Shown piece after piece: positions 10,456 to 21,770 of a DNA stretch of 64,000 nt (position 1 is the stretch's first letter; each line of letters starts with the position of its first letter). The stretch covers positions 110,539,067 to 110,603,066 of the forward strand of contig NC_080571.1 in assembly GCF_030247185.1 (NCBI RefSeq), in the 5' to 3' direction. The DNA comes from Malaya genurostris (taxonomy: Eukaryota > Arthropoda > Insecta > Diptera > Culicidae). The translations under genes and the position numbers were made by a program. The notes below the pieces were generated by a model, which was not told where the DNA came from, searched no databases, and worked only from the letters and a program-made list of their open reading frames with translations.

Positions 10456-10961
10456 AATCAGGAATCAGAACAAATTGGCTCAAATGGCACGTTCCCCTTG
10501 ATATTTGGAGATTTGTGCCTTGCCATCAATTTGTTTTTAGCATCATTTTCCCGATATATAAGAGGGAAGGATTGAAAGGAAATGGTAAGGGTTGGACTAG
10601 GAGGATGGGAAAAATTGACGACACAAAAACACATAAAAGCAGAAGTAAATTCTGCACCCCTAAGGGATGCCGAACAATCTGCTGAGGATCACATTTAGTG
10701 GAAGCAGAAGTAAATTCTGAACCTCTACGAGGTCCCGAACAGTCCGCTGTTAATAAAACCTCCAACCCCCGAGAGGATTTGAAGATCTTACAAAAGCGAC
10801 ACCATTCTGCACTCCCGGAAGAATGCAGAACGATTCGCAGTATGTACGAGCAGAAGTAAATTCGGCACCCCCTAAAAGATGGCAAACAATCTGCTAAACC
10901 CTATTTAAGGTAAATACAGAAGGGATTCATTCACTCCAGGAAGAACGATGAACCCTTCTGA
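10455..10961 (-). other. 3' UTR of the LOA-like element with internal ~90-bp degenerate repeats
   Basis: Three degenerate copies of GCAGAAGTAAATTC, each followed by a C-rich segment and then CCGAACAATCTGCT or a variant, lie between about 10630 and 10900. The distal end carries the short ATTCCTG repeats. It may be the RT recognition region, by analogy with other non-LTR elements; this is inference. Confidence 0.6.
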
Positions 10962-13900
10962 CTATAGCTCCTTACCACATTGGGTAAGAAACGAGAGAAT
11001 ATCCTTCAATTTTAGCTCCGCATACACAGACTCAACCATGTATGGAGAACCAAAAACCCGGATACGTAGCTGCGTCAATGCGGGACAGTTACATATCAGA
11101 TGATATGAAGTACCATAATCGCATTCACACAAATCACACGAATAATACTCAGCACGTTGAATAGTAGCCATGTGATAATTGAGTTTGCAATGTCCAGTCA
11201 GAGCTCTGACCAGAATACTGCAATGATGCTTGGAGAAATGCAGTAGACACTTTGACATTTTCAGATTTAAATCTGGTAGAAATGCTTTTGTCTGAGCGCA
11301 AGTTTGCAAGCTGCGCCAGTAGCTGGCATGTTTGGATACAGCCCAAGAACGAATCTTGTGCTTTATCCAACTAGTTGAAAGTGGTAAAGCTGGTTCAGGA
11401 CCAACGAAATCATTCGTTGCACCAGCTCTAGCCAACTCATCAGCCCATTCATTTCCAGTAATACCAGAATGGCCGGGTACCCATAAGAAGAAAACAGCAT
11501 TTGAAATGCTGAGGTCTTCAATTTGAGTTCGACATGCGATCACTAGATTCGACCGTGAGTCATTCGAACTGAGTGCTTTTAAGGCTGCCTGACTGTCGGA
11601 ACAAGAATAAATTCGCTTACCACAGATCCTCTGCTGAAGTGCCGATTGTACTCCACACAGAATCGCGTAGATTTCTGCTTGGAACACAGTACAGTATCTA
11701 CCAAGTGAATGAGACTGCTCCAGCCTCATTTCACGACAGTAGACACCAGCACCAGCACGACCATTCAACAGAGAACCGTCCGTATAACAAACTATGTGTT
11801 CATCAAGTTGTCGTTCCAGACAACCAGACAACCATTCCTCACGAAAAGGATAGCTCACATTGAATGTTTTGAAAGGAAAACTGCATGTGAGAGTTAGGTC
11901 ACTAGGAGCGAGTAAATACTCATCCCACGTAACCATTTGAGACCACAAGCGAGTGTGGCTGGTAGCATAATCTAATGGGTTACTGTTCCAAAGCCCTGTA
12001 ACCTTAAGACGATATGCACAAGATAATGCTTCTTGTTTTAGGAACACATGTAGTGGTTTAATGCACAGTAGCGCCTCTAGAGCAGCAGTAGGAGTTGTCG
12101 TGAATGCTCCTGTCATCGCCATTAGGACCATCCTTTGGAGATGATTTAGCTTTGACTGAACTGTCGCGACTTCTCCTTTCTGCCACCATACAAGACATCC
12201 ATATGCTAAAATTGGTCTAACAATAGTTGTGTAGATCCAATGAATATATCTGGGTTTGAGTCCCCATGATTTTCCAAAAGCTCGTCTACATTGGCCGAAA
12301 GCCATGCAAGCTCTTTTAATTCTGAAGTCAATGTGAGCAGACCAATTCAGTTTTGAGTCAAGAATAACCCCGACGTATTTAACTTGTTCGACCACAGTGA
12401 CCTCTGAACCAAAGAACTGCAACGGACGAGCTCCTGTGATTATCCTACGATGAGTGAAAAGCACCATTGATGTTTTGCCCGGATTTACAGACAATCCAAC
12501 CTGACAACACCATTGTTCAACAGATCGCAGGGCTTGCTGCATTAAATCAAAGAGAGTGTTAATGCTTATACCGGTCATCAATATATGATAATCGTCGGCA
12601 AAACCATAAGTCGGAAATCCAAGGTTATTAAGTTTCCTTAACAAACCATCAGCGACTAGGTTCCATAAAAGTGGGGATAGTACACCACCTTGAGGACACC
12701 CACAGACACTCAGCTTTCTAATCTCTGCTTGCCGAAGCGATGAACAAAGAAGTCGATTGCTAAGCATTTCGTGTATCCAATTTGTGATACTTGAAGGTAT
12801 GCCATGACCACGGGCTGCCTTCAGAATTTAATTGAAAGACACGTTATCAAAGGCACCTTCAATATCTAGGAAAACTCCCAAGCAAGATTGCTTTTGTGAG
12901 AAAGCTTTTTCAATGTTGCACACAACATCATGTAACAGGGTTGTAGTGGACTTTCCACGCTGGTAAGCATGTTGCATTCCATGTAGCGGATTCACGCCCA
13001 AACTAACATTTCTGATATAGTGATCGACTATGCGTTCCACTGTTTTAAGAAGAAATGAGCTAAGACTGATAGGCCTGAAACTCTTCGCTTCCTCATAAGT
13101 TTCGCGACCGTCTTTGGGAATAAATTTGACAATTATTTTCTGCCAGGCTCTTGGAATATATCCAGTCGCAAGACTAAAAGTAAGTATTTTCTTCTAAACA
13201 TGTTTGAAATGTTCATACCCTTTCTGCAGTAACACTGGGAAAACTCCATCCTTTCCAGGAGACTTGTACGGAGTAAAACTCTCAACTGCCCATTTGACCG
13301 ATTCAATCGTCACAACGCTTCGAGCAAGGGCCCAAGAATCGTAACTACCTGAAAAAGTCTCGGGAAGAGCTGTCGGTGATGGATCCATACATCCTGGAAA
13401 GTGAGTGTTAAAAAGATAGTGAAGTACATCACCTTCATCAGACAAGTGTTCACCATCTGAAGTTCTTAAGAAACTGACATTAAAGTCCTTAGACTTCGAA
13501 AGTAACTTATTTAATCTGCTAGCCTCGTTGAGACTAGAGACATTTGTGCAGAGGCTTTTCCAACCACTTCGCTCAGACGATCGAAGAGCATTTTTGTAAG
13601 CCCTTCGAGCCAACACGAATGCCTCCGACCCATCTCTGCGTCGGTGGTTCCAAGCTCTTCTGCATAGTTTCCTTAGTCTAGCAAGTTCAGCATTCCACCA
13701 AGGAGTTCCTCTAGTAGCTCGCACAATCCGAAGTGGACAAGCCTCTTCATATGCTGCAACTATGAGTGAGTTTATCTCGTCGACAACATTTTCCAAATCA
13801 ATTGGGGTTTCAATTGTTGGTTGGTACCCGTAAAATCTAGTCGCCAAGCCCTCTTCATAGAGGTCCCAGTTTGTAGATTTGGGATTACGATATGTGATAA

Positions 13901-14612
13901 TATCAAATTTAACGTTTGAATGATCAAAGAATATGTACTTATGATCAGACAACGAAGGTTCGAGCTCATCGGAGACGAGCCAATTCACCAACTCATGCGC
14001 AATTCTATCAGAGCAGAGAGTTACGTCCAAAACCTCCTCTCTGCCAGATCTCGCAAAAGTTGGACGGTTTCCTGCATTGACTATGTGCAGGTTTGTACTG
14101 CTCACAAATTCCATCATATCAGAGCCTCTCGAATTTATATTTGTGCTGCCCCAAATGATATGGTGAGCATTTATGTCACTGCCGATTACAAGCGGTAAAT
14201 CACTTTTGCAGCAGTATGATACAACCTTTTTGAAGTCATCGCTTGTCGAAGGTTGGTTATGCGGCAAATATGCCGAACAATAGACATATTTCCTGTCTAT
14301 GCCATCAGTAGTCATACCAACTGTGACAGCACAAATATCCCGAGTTGTGAGCTCCGATATGAGAGAGACATCGAGAGCACTATTTGCAAGTATGCATGCT
14401 CGAGGCATTTCACGTGGATTAGTCATTCCGGTCTTGTTAAAGGCAACAAAGACTGGGTTTAACAATTTTCCAACGTAGAAGTTTCCCTTTTGGAAATATG
14501 GTTCTTGAACCAAAGCTAAAGAAGCTTTACCTTCTTGCAGAAGTCTGGATAGATTCATAGTTGCTGTACGTTTATGCTGAAGATTGATTAGTGCCACTCT
14601 AACCATTATCAA
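10962..14612 (-). pseudogene. LOA-like ORF2: endonuclease, RT, RNase H; two in-frame stops
   Basis: One continuous 1217-codon frame is interrupted only by TAG at 13194-13196 and TAA at 12828-12830. The N-terminal APE endonuclease shows LVQEPYFQKGN (about residue 35), VIGSDINAHH (about 144-151), LDVTL (about 196) and LSDHKYIFF (about 222). After the first stop the frame resumes with KKILTFSLATGYIPRAWQ. The RT then has SFRPISLSSFLLK, motif A (FLDIEGAFD), motif B (GCPQGGVLSPLLWN) and motif C (GFADDYHI). RNase H follows with YTDGSLLNG, FQAEIYAIL, CSDSQAALKAL and WVPGHSGITGNEWADELA. The tail has CDLCECDYGTSYHLICNC. All catalytic motifs are visible. A C-terminal RNase H with a GDIN-type APE domain fits the LOA clade known from Aedes (Lian). 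It looks like a young copy, because there are no frameshifts. Confidence 0.92.
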
Positions 14613-15140
14613 TCAGAGTAACGAATACTCCACCTCCAGCACTTATCGTACAACAACTAGAAGAAACCAAATATATTGGCTTATAATCGCCTATAGCGAA
14701 CCATGTAAGGATTTTTTTTAATGTTTTAATCATTTAAATCCCACGAGTTGCGAAGAAAGAAGTCGTCCACTGTGCCAGAGCTTCGCTTAACACAGTAAGG
14801 GAAAATCCCAAGATATTCCGTTCACGACTGCATTGTTTAACCTCCTGCAGCCATTCAGCCATCGGCACGGAAATACACCTTGACTTAGGAGTTCCTATTT
14901 TTGTGGCCTTTTACGACATGGAACAGGAAACCAGTGGATCAATTCTTGGTAAAAAATAATTCCGCCGGATGCCACACGGCTTACCTGTTTGGTGGACTTA
15001 TACCACCGGTACAGGTGGACCGTAGCGTTATTCTTAGCCAGTTGGGAAACCGCTACCGACACTACACGGCTATCTAGGCTGCTCAGAGAGGGAAATTGAC
15101 ATTGATGGTCAACTTCCATGGATGGCCGAGCAGCCGACCT
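14613..15140 (-). other. 5' leader of the LOA-like element
   Basis: It includes a 74-codon ORF (15119-14895, minus) with no recognised domain, followed by AT-rich sequence up to the ORF2 start. No ORF1 zinc knuckles are visible. The boundary with the minisatellite lies at about 15140. Confidence 0.5.
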
Positions 15141-15845
15141 GGCGACTTCCGGTTTGTCGATATTCCTTAAAAACTTTTACAATGTGGGTGTTTTCGGAAC
15201 GGGATTGATGAGTAGATGACGGAAAAGGATGTTTGAAGTGGTTCGGAAATCCAAGATGGCGACTTCCGGTTTGTCGATATTCCTTGAAAAATTTTAAAAT
15301 GTGGGTATTTTCAGAACGGGATTGATGAGTAGATGACGAGAAACGATGTTTGAAGTGGTTGGGAAATCCAAGATGGAGACTTCCGGTTTGTCGATATTCC
15401 CTAAAAACCCTTACAATGTGGGTATTTTCGGAATGGGATTGATGAGTAGATGACGGAAAACGATGTTTGAATTGGTTCGGAAATCCAATATGGCGACTTC
15501 CGGTTTATCGATATTCCTTAAAAACCTTTACAATGTGGGTATTTTCAGAACGGGATTGATGAGCAGATGACGAAAAACGATGTTTGAAGTTGTTCGGAAA
15601 TCCAAGATGGCAACTTCCGGTTTGTCGATATTCCTTAAAAACTTTTACAATGTGGGTATATTCGGAACGGGATTGATGAGTAGATGACGGAAAACGATGT
15701 TTGAAGTGGTTCGGAAATCCAAGATGGCATCTTCCGGTTCTTTGATATTGCTTAAAAACATTAACAATATGGGTATTTTCGTGACGGGTTTGATGAGTAT
15801 ATACCGGGAAATTATGTTTGAAAGCGCTTCAAAAATCAAAATGGG
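15141..15845 (+). repeat. 117-bp minisatellite array (right part)
   Basis: About six further units continue in the same orientation as the left part, decaying towards 15840, where GACTTCCGG gives way to non-repetitive DNA. The units differ from each other by scattered substitutions. Confidence 0.93.
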
Positions 15846-16540
15846 GAGTTAAGTTGTATCGGTTTTCTTTGACGATCATTACGATATGATTATACATCGT
15901 TTAAAAAAAGTCATGCTTCTGGCAAAGGTGTTTCCAGCTAATCATTATTGTTTGAATATTGTACTATATTTTCGAAATGACCATAACAAGTAGACGTCTG
16001 AACAGCTATAATAATTTTATATTGTTATAGTTATATTGTATGCTTTCAATATTTTATTGAACAACCGGATGTCTCAATCTAATATTTGGAAGCAACCACA
16101 AACATTAAAATTTGATTTCAAATCAATGACCGTGTTCTCCTATATTTTTTATTTTCAGTGTTACACTTATAATTTCAGTTGTTTTAGTGTACGGATAAAG
16201 TCGAAAAAAGTACTGTTACTCTCATCACGACACATTTGTTTTTATTTAAACTTGTCAAAATCTCATGTCAACTGGCCCGTCGGAATATAATTTAACATTT
16301 TGTAAGCCATTGAGAAAAGAGATATTATTTGGCTCAAATGGTAAGAGTCAATTAGACAACCACATGACACTGAATTTCTAACATTTATGAGCAATTCAAC
16401 AAATAAATATCAAATAAACTGGCAGGATTGACTTTCTCCGAATCGGATGAAACCTCTTCAGTATGGCAATCTCTTTTTCCTGATAAAGGAACCTTTTCGA
16501 CTCAATATTAATTATTAGAATGTCGAAATTTAAAACCGTA
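15846..16540. other. Unassigned spacer inside the piggyBac-type composite
   Basis: AT-rich. An 84-residue plus-strand ORF (16036-16290) has no recognised motif. No repeats were recognised. Confidence 0.4.
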
Positions 16541-16745
16541 ACTAACCACTTCAAACATCGTTTTCCGTCGTCTACTCATTAATCCTTTTCCGAAAATACC
16601 CACATTGTAAGGGTTTTTAAGGAATATCGACAAACCGGAAGTCGCCATCTTGGATTTCCGAACCATTTAAAACATCGTTTTCCGTCAACTACTCATGAAT
16701 TCCGGTTCGAAAATACCCACATTGTAAAGGTTTCTAAAGAACCCC
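16541..16745 (-). repeat. Inverted minisatellite copies
   Basis: About 1.7 units of the same 117-bp repeat occur in reverse orientation (AACCACTTCAAACATCG, then CTACTCATTAATCC, then GACAAACCGGAAGTCGCCAT). They make the composite partly foldback: direct units near the left end, inverted units near the right end. Confidence 0.93.
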
Positions 16746-16924
16746 CGTTTAGGTCGTAAATGGAGGTTTCGGTGTAATATGCAACAAATACAGTATTTTA
16801 TACAGATTTAAATAATAGAAATAAACTTCGCGTAATCCTTTGGAAATATTCTAATGGTTCTAAAAAGAGCAAATTTGCGGAGTTTATCCAATTTTTGCAA
16901 CCGTCGTGTCTTTTTTGCCATCAT

Positions 16925-17350
16925 TTAATTTAATTTTTGAATTCTGAGACTGAATTTAAGAACTTAATTGTAAATCTGGAGCAGGTTCAGACTTTATTTG
17001 TCAAATTCATGTTCTGAATCCGGATCAAGAAATCAGGTCATAAATTCAGCTCTAGAGTTCTAGAACAGAACTAATTTCCAGAATCCAGATACCGAATTTG
17101 GTTCTAGCATGCAGGTTCTAAATTCTGAAGCTGAACTCGAGAATTATTTTCTGGAAAAGAAGTCAATTTTGAAATTCAGGTTCGGAGTTCAAATTTAACA
17201 TTTAGTTCTAGAATTCAGACCGAAAATTCATACTCTGAATATTGTGAATTAGGAATATGGATTCAGTTCCAGAGTCAGCTTTAATTCTGAACCTGTTATT
17301 TTGGAATTAAATTCTAGATCAAAATCCAGATACTGAATTTAGTTCTAGAA
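16925..17350. repeat. Degenerate low-complexity GAATTC/AGTTC repeat tract
   Basis: About 400 bp is made of loosely repeating 15-25-bp phrases such as TTCTGAATTC, TCTAGAATTT, AGTTCCAGA and GATCCAGAT. The same style of sequence recurs at 41255-41660. There is no fixed period and no coding potential. Confidence 0.7.
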
Positions 17351-17574
17351 TTTAATTTCATATTCAGTTCGCTTCTGTTTGCTGGTTGTAGGCGACTGCT
17401 CGTCACGACGTCCGACATTCGAATGAGAAAACAACCTGATCACGTAGAAGATTTTTCTTCGATACTGTCTGAGGAAGGTCCTCACCAAGACGCTCAGTTC
17501 CGTCCAAAGCACATTAAGAAATGATCGACTTTCAACCACGGTTTTCCTTTTATACTACTTTATGTGCCTGACTA

Positions 17575-17880
17575 CCTCAAAATCGGGTACGAGAAAGGCA
17601 AGCATGCGTGATGAGTTTTCCTCATTGTTTAAAAAAGTTTGGGAAAAAATAGTTTTTCAGTTTTTTACTCAGTTATCTCATATTGTTGTAAATTTTATCA
17701 CAAACTGCTGTTCATATTTCTGATGGCATGTAAAAAGAACTTTGTTGTTAGGTTTAGTTCAGCTCAAGATATTCCCAATTAAGGTCTACTCATTCTTCCA
17801 CAGGTCGAATTTTGAAAAAAAAAACGCCCCTTAGTAAAGTAAGACGTATTTACTTCAAAAGTCACAAGAGCGTTCTAGGG
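17575..17880 (+). repeat. Uncharacterised ~300-370-bp repeat, copy A (merged with piggyBac-type right end)
   Basis: It starts GGGTACGAGAAAGGCAAGC, contains an AGTTATCTCATA then AATTTTATCA segment and the GATGGCATGT landmark, and ends with AGTAAAGTAAGACGTATTTAC. The landmarks are shared in order with 42310-42595, 55028-55395 and, inverted, 35595-35912. This copy runs directly into the TTAA-flanked terminus. Confidence 0.75.
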
Positions 17881-17884
17881 TTAA

Positions 17885-20140
17885 AATTGGTTGTACTGTA
17901 GGTTTTCAAAACCTGATCACATCCTGTACTGTTTTAAGTTCTGTAATTTGAATTCGAACCCAAACATCGAGAACAAATATGTAATCCTACGTCGAAATGA
18001 ATGAACTATTCACGTTCGAAATCGGAACACGTTACTCTGCCTTTTGGTTAGCCGCAAAACCAGTATTGAATACAAAGTAAGATTCACTTCAAATGAACAA
18101 AATAATTCTTGTTCATTCATGTCAATGGATATTATGGTAATATCGTGGAGCTCTCAAGGCATTGTTGATAACTGATGTTTTGGGTTGTACTGCCTAAGCT
18201 CTCATACAGTTTCGTTCCAGTTTCGCAAAATCGGTAACTGCGGTAAGAGTGTGTTACTTATGTGATGGATAATGAATTTAATATCCTAGAACACCGAACA
18301 TAAGTGGTGCTTAAGCTCAGTATGTTAAAAGTTAATAAACAAAGATTCAGAAAATACATCGAGCTATGCGTTGAGCAAACGATATGCCAAGTTCTGCCTC
18401 TGAGCGTATGCTCGAATCTGAAGCCTCATTTGTTTATTCTACACCTTGTCTGTAGTCTGAAACGAACCTCGGTAATGCGATGCAGCATTAATATTCTGTA
18501 CATACGATAATCTCAACCAGCGGGAAGGGCATCCCTTCAGATTATCACTTCCAGCACAAACGATGCCAGCCGTCAGTTGTTGGTATTTTGCTGTGTATCG
18601 CTTTCGGATTGTCATCATACGCTCGGAACGAAAGTCAGCAGCCAGCCAGCCAATCTTTCAATCCCCGGACTGGGTAGCGGAATGGATGCGGATACCGCAA
18701 GACGTTGAAATAGCGCAAAGTGGCAAGTCAAACACTTGATGAATCACTTTTGAATTCCATTTGAAACCAAGACTTGTCCGAGGAATCCGACACACCTACG
18801 ACGACGTGGTTGGCTACAAAGTTGGGAAATATCGTCCTTCGCACGTTTGTATCCATTTCGGATTCAGCATGACTGGCAATAGCAGCTTCACAAACGAATT
18901 CCACACATACACAGTTCACAGCCAGTGAAGGTTGCTTTCGGTTACATGACAATTACTTTCCCACCCGAACAACGGAAGCTTCGGGAGGTCGGAATTTAGT
19001 TGCGAAAGATTGTTGTTTAGCTTGGTACGAGAATCCGAAAGTTATTCCAGCATTATTTGGTTCGAGTTTCCTCTGTCGTGCCATTGTTGCGTTCTCATTT
19101 AAATAGACAGGGGCGGAAACTTCTTCTGTGAGAACATCTGAATTAGCAGCAAAATGCAACAGTGCTATTTTTTGTACCACAACGAGTGAACCATTGGAAA
19201 TGCAATGTTGTGACACGAATACAATGTGATTTCAGCAAAAAATGAAGAAAAAAAAACAGTAACTCGCTCGTACTAGACTTTATTTCGGATTCAGACACTC
19301 GCCCACATTTTCGCGTTCATGTACATGCCAGTTCGTGTTAGAACCATCACGAAGTCCGACAACCGGACCGGGGATGAAGCTAACCACGATAACCAAAGGA
19401 TGGCCGTATATCCTACAGCCGTCATGGCAAGACATGTCGTTCCGATTGATAAATATTACCGGTTTTGGGAGCTTGCCAAGCACATCTTTTTATTCACTTC
19501 AGTCACGAAACACTTCGAACGTCCGGTAAGTCAATTTAGCGAAGGAACTGCTTTATTTTAATGGCTATCCCAGACCAGTAAATTTAATCTTAAGGATAAC
19601 ACAATTTAATACCCTTTCAAAGCAGATATTTGTTTCCGTTTTTTTTTCGGAATCTTGGTGTTGGACAGGAATCAGTTCGTGTGTTTCATCACTTATTTTT
19701 ATTTTGTGTTTTTCAAGAAACATCATTCTGTTTCACTATTTCAACATACGGCTGTTAAAAATGAAATTTAAGGCATTTGATTACCAGCTTACCGCTTCAA
19801 AAAACCGTTGCTGTTTTATTAACTGCTTTGCAAGTAAAGAGCATTACTAGGAAGTATTTAATCATTACATTTTTTGCAAAAAGTGCCGCTAAATTCCATC
19901 GATTGCATGTTGAATATTACGAAAAGTATGCTCTATTGGTCGCGACTTGCAAAGGTTGGTTTAAAAATGGATTTAAACGAGTCAAGTATTAATAGCAGAA
20001 AAGTAAAACGATAGCTGCTTTAATTCTGATCTTCTACTCGCCATGGGAAAGGTTCAAAATGTTTGAAAATGGGTTCCCAATGAGCTGAATGACATGTAGC
20101 GAAAAACGCTGAGCAGAATTTGCTTTCTTAGCCTAACATA
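17885..20140. other. 2.2 kb unassigned DNA
   Basis: Several minus-strand ORFs of 65-90 codons (18728-18952, 18953-19216, 19280-19483) and overlapping plus-strand ones exist, but none shows a domain and strands conflict. It is moderately GC-rich between 18500 and 19500, so host coding or regulatory DNA is possible but unproven. Confidence 0.35.
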
Positions 20141-21309
20141 AGGAGTGTATTGAAAAAAAGCTATCCACATACATTTGTGTTGTACGTATGTATTTGTGAT
20201 GGTTTTTTTTGCTCAGATCACAGCATGCTGTGCGTTTGGCTGTCAGCTTTCGTTTGTTTACTTGTTTGTGCGGTTGAAATTCTGCGTTTTCAAAATGTCG
20301 CGTATTGAAAAGGAAGTGAAAATTAAGGTTCTGGACACATGACTGAGTGAGAAGGGTATTACTATGCGAAAATTGACGAAGCGGTTGAGAATTCATCATG
20401 CCAGTGTTAAAACCATCATTAATAAGTTTGGGGAACACTATTCTTTGGATGAGCTACCAGGAAGAGACAGAAAACCCATCGAAACTGGACCAGAAAGTGG
20501 TATCTCTAATCACGAAAAACAAATCAATGTCAAAACGTAATTTGGCCAAAAAAGCAGTAACGAGTGTCGGAATGATCCAGCGTATCAAGAGGCGAAATCA
20601 CCTGAAGACCAACAAGAAGCAGAAAATTTCGAAACAAAGTGTAGAACAGAATAAGCGAGCAGCAACAAGGGCCCGGAAATTGTATTCGCGTCTTTTGCAG
20701 TGTCCGGATGCATGCGTTTTGATGAACGATGAGACTTATGTAAAGGAGGACTCAGGATGTGGAGGATGTGAGCGTCAACCATTTTTTACACTACCGGAAC
20801 TATAAATGCAAAAACTTATCGATCTGAGTGTCTCCAGAAGTCTTTATATAAGAAGGATAGTACACCTCCACTGTTTTGGCCGTACTTAGCGTCGGCTCAC
20901 TATGCCAAAACCACTATCAATTGGCTTGCGGAGAAGGGTATAAATTTCGTTGAGAAAAATATCAATCCACCAAATTGCCCTCAGTTTCGACCCATCGAAC
21001 GTTACTTGGCAATCGAGAAGAGGGTCTTCAAGAAGACTGGTAAGGCAGCTGGGAACATGCAGAAGTTTAAAAAAAGTTGGGCTCAAGCGTCCAAAAAATG
21101 CGATGCAACACTTGTCCGGAGCTTGATGAAGAGCATTCGATCAAAAGTTCGAAAATTCGTGAAGCAATAACTTAAATTTCATCCGGTTTTCATTATGCTC
21201 AAGTTTAACCTCGTACAATAAAGGATCAATATTTAGTTTGAATAAAATATCGTTTTTTATCATGATTTGAAAGAAAAATTTGTGGATAGCTTATTTTCGA
21301 TGCACTCCT
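20141..21309 (+). mobile_element. ITm DD37E transposon, copy 2
   Basis: This is an element of 1169 bp, with termini AGGAGTGTATTGAAAAAAAG and its near-complement ending CACTCCT, flanked by TA on both sides (20139-20140, 21310-21311). It is the same family as copy 1 in opposite orientation. The leader here lacks the second palindrome arm. Confidence 0.92.
20295..21168 (+). pseudogene. DD37E transposase, decayed
   Basis: It starts MSRIEKEVKIKVLD, hits a TGA almost at once, and continues with LSEKGITMRKLTKRLRI and VKTIINKFGEHYSLDELPG. It then shifts frame near 20470 to PSKLDQKVVSLITKNKSMSK, and carries VGMIQRIKRRNHLKTNKKQK and the first Asp in VLMNDETYVKED. Sequence between this and the second Asp is shortened; LFWP is followed by altered bases where WPD is expected. 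The third acidic residue lies in NCPQFRPIERYLAIEKRV. The C-terminus ends near 21168 (FVKQ*). The changed second acidic position and frameshifts make it inactive. It could still act as a template for non-autonomous copies. Confidence 0.87.
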
Positions 21310-21311
21310 TA

Positions 21312-21689
21312 AGGATTTTCCTTCTCCGGAGCAATGCAAATTGAATTTATTTTGAGAGACATATGCGCAGAAAATCATGGGTAGACCCAGGACAACCATC
21401 AACTGTAAAACAAGCTGCATTTGATGGGATCAAACAGGTGTCTTGTACTACGAGCTACTCAAACAAAGGGAAACTGTAAGTTCTAAAAAGTCCTGTAAGA
21501 ACTGGTTATGGATTGTTGTATTGTAATAAACGGCATTTCTTAGTCTAAAAAGTGAGGCAAACGATTTGTTTTTAATTTTTTCCGATGTTTCGGCCGTATA
21601 TTTTGGTCTTTATCAAGGGAAAACTACGGAAGTGAAGTTTATTTAAGATATATTTGTTAGAGAAGACATGTTTTTACAATAAACTAATA
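21312..21689. other. Unassigned spacer
   Basis: About 380 bp between two DNA transposons. No ORF or repeat could be recognised. Confidence 0.45.
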
Positions 21690-21770
21690 TAACACATGGG
21701 CTGAAAAGTCCCGGGCCTAGATGGCGCTAGTTTTATTGCAGTCACCATTTTTTTCAGTTAATACTAACCT

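Larger units (their letters stand above)
10455..15140 (-). mobile_element. LOA/Lian-like non-LTR retrotransposon inserted in the minisatellite
   Basis: On the minus strand this runs from a 5' leader (15140-14613), through a single ORF2 (14612-10962), to a 3' UTR that ends in short tandem ATTCCTG repeats (10454-10475) rather than poly(A). No ORF1 can be recognised upstream; the 74-residue ORF at 14895-15119 has no gag motif, so the 5' part is untranslated leader or truncated. The flanks on both sides are 117-bp units in the same orientation. They overlap in phase but differ in sequence, so no clean target duplication is proven. Confidence 0.85.
9484..17880. mobile_element. piggyBac-type composite element, 8.4 kb, TTAA-flanked, no transposase
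   Basis: The left end reads TTAA then CCCTAGAACGCTCTT (9480-9498). The right end is the exact reverse complement of those 15 bases followed by TTAA (17866-17884). The CCCTAGAA start and duplicated TTAA are the signature of piggyBac elements. A short palindrome, GGTAGA-TT-TCTACC (9503-9516), lies just inside the left end. The interior holds direct 117-bp minisatellite arrays, a LOA-like retrotransposon inside the array, unassigned spacer, inverted minisatellite copies, low-complexity DNA, and a ~300-bp repeat that merges with the right end. No piggyBac transposase is visible, so this is a non-autonomous, internally expanded copy. That the two ends belong to one insertion is inferred from the matching TIRs and TTAA. 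Confidence 0.75.

Noticed and set aside
11149..11897. Plus- and minus-strand ORFs overlapping the LOA ORF2
   Set aside because: They are alternative-frame shadows of a real reading frame with conserved RNase H motifs.
9600..15845. CRISPR-like repeat/spacer array
   Set aside because: Units are contiguous 117-bp minisatellites without unique spacers, in a eukaryotic genome context.
3255..21309. The two inverted DD37E copies as the ends of one 18-kb composite transposon
   Set aside because: Each copy has its own pair of termini next to TA, so they are independent insertions; no duplication surrounds the whole interval.
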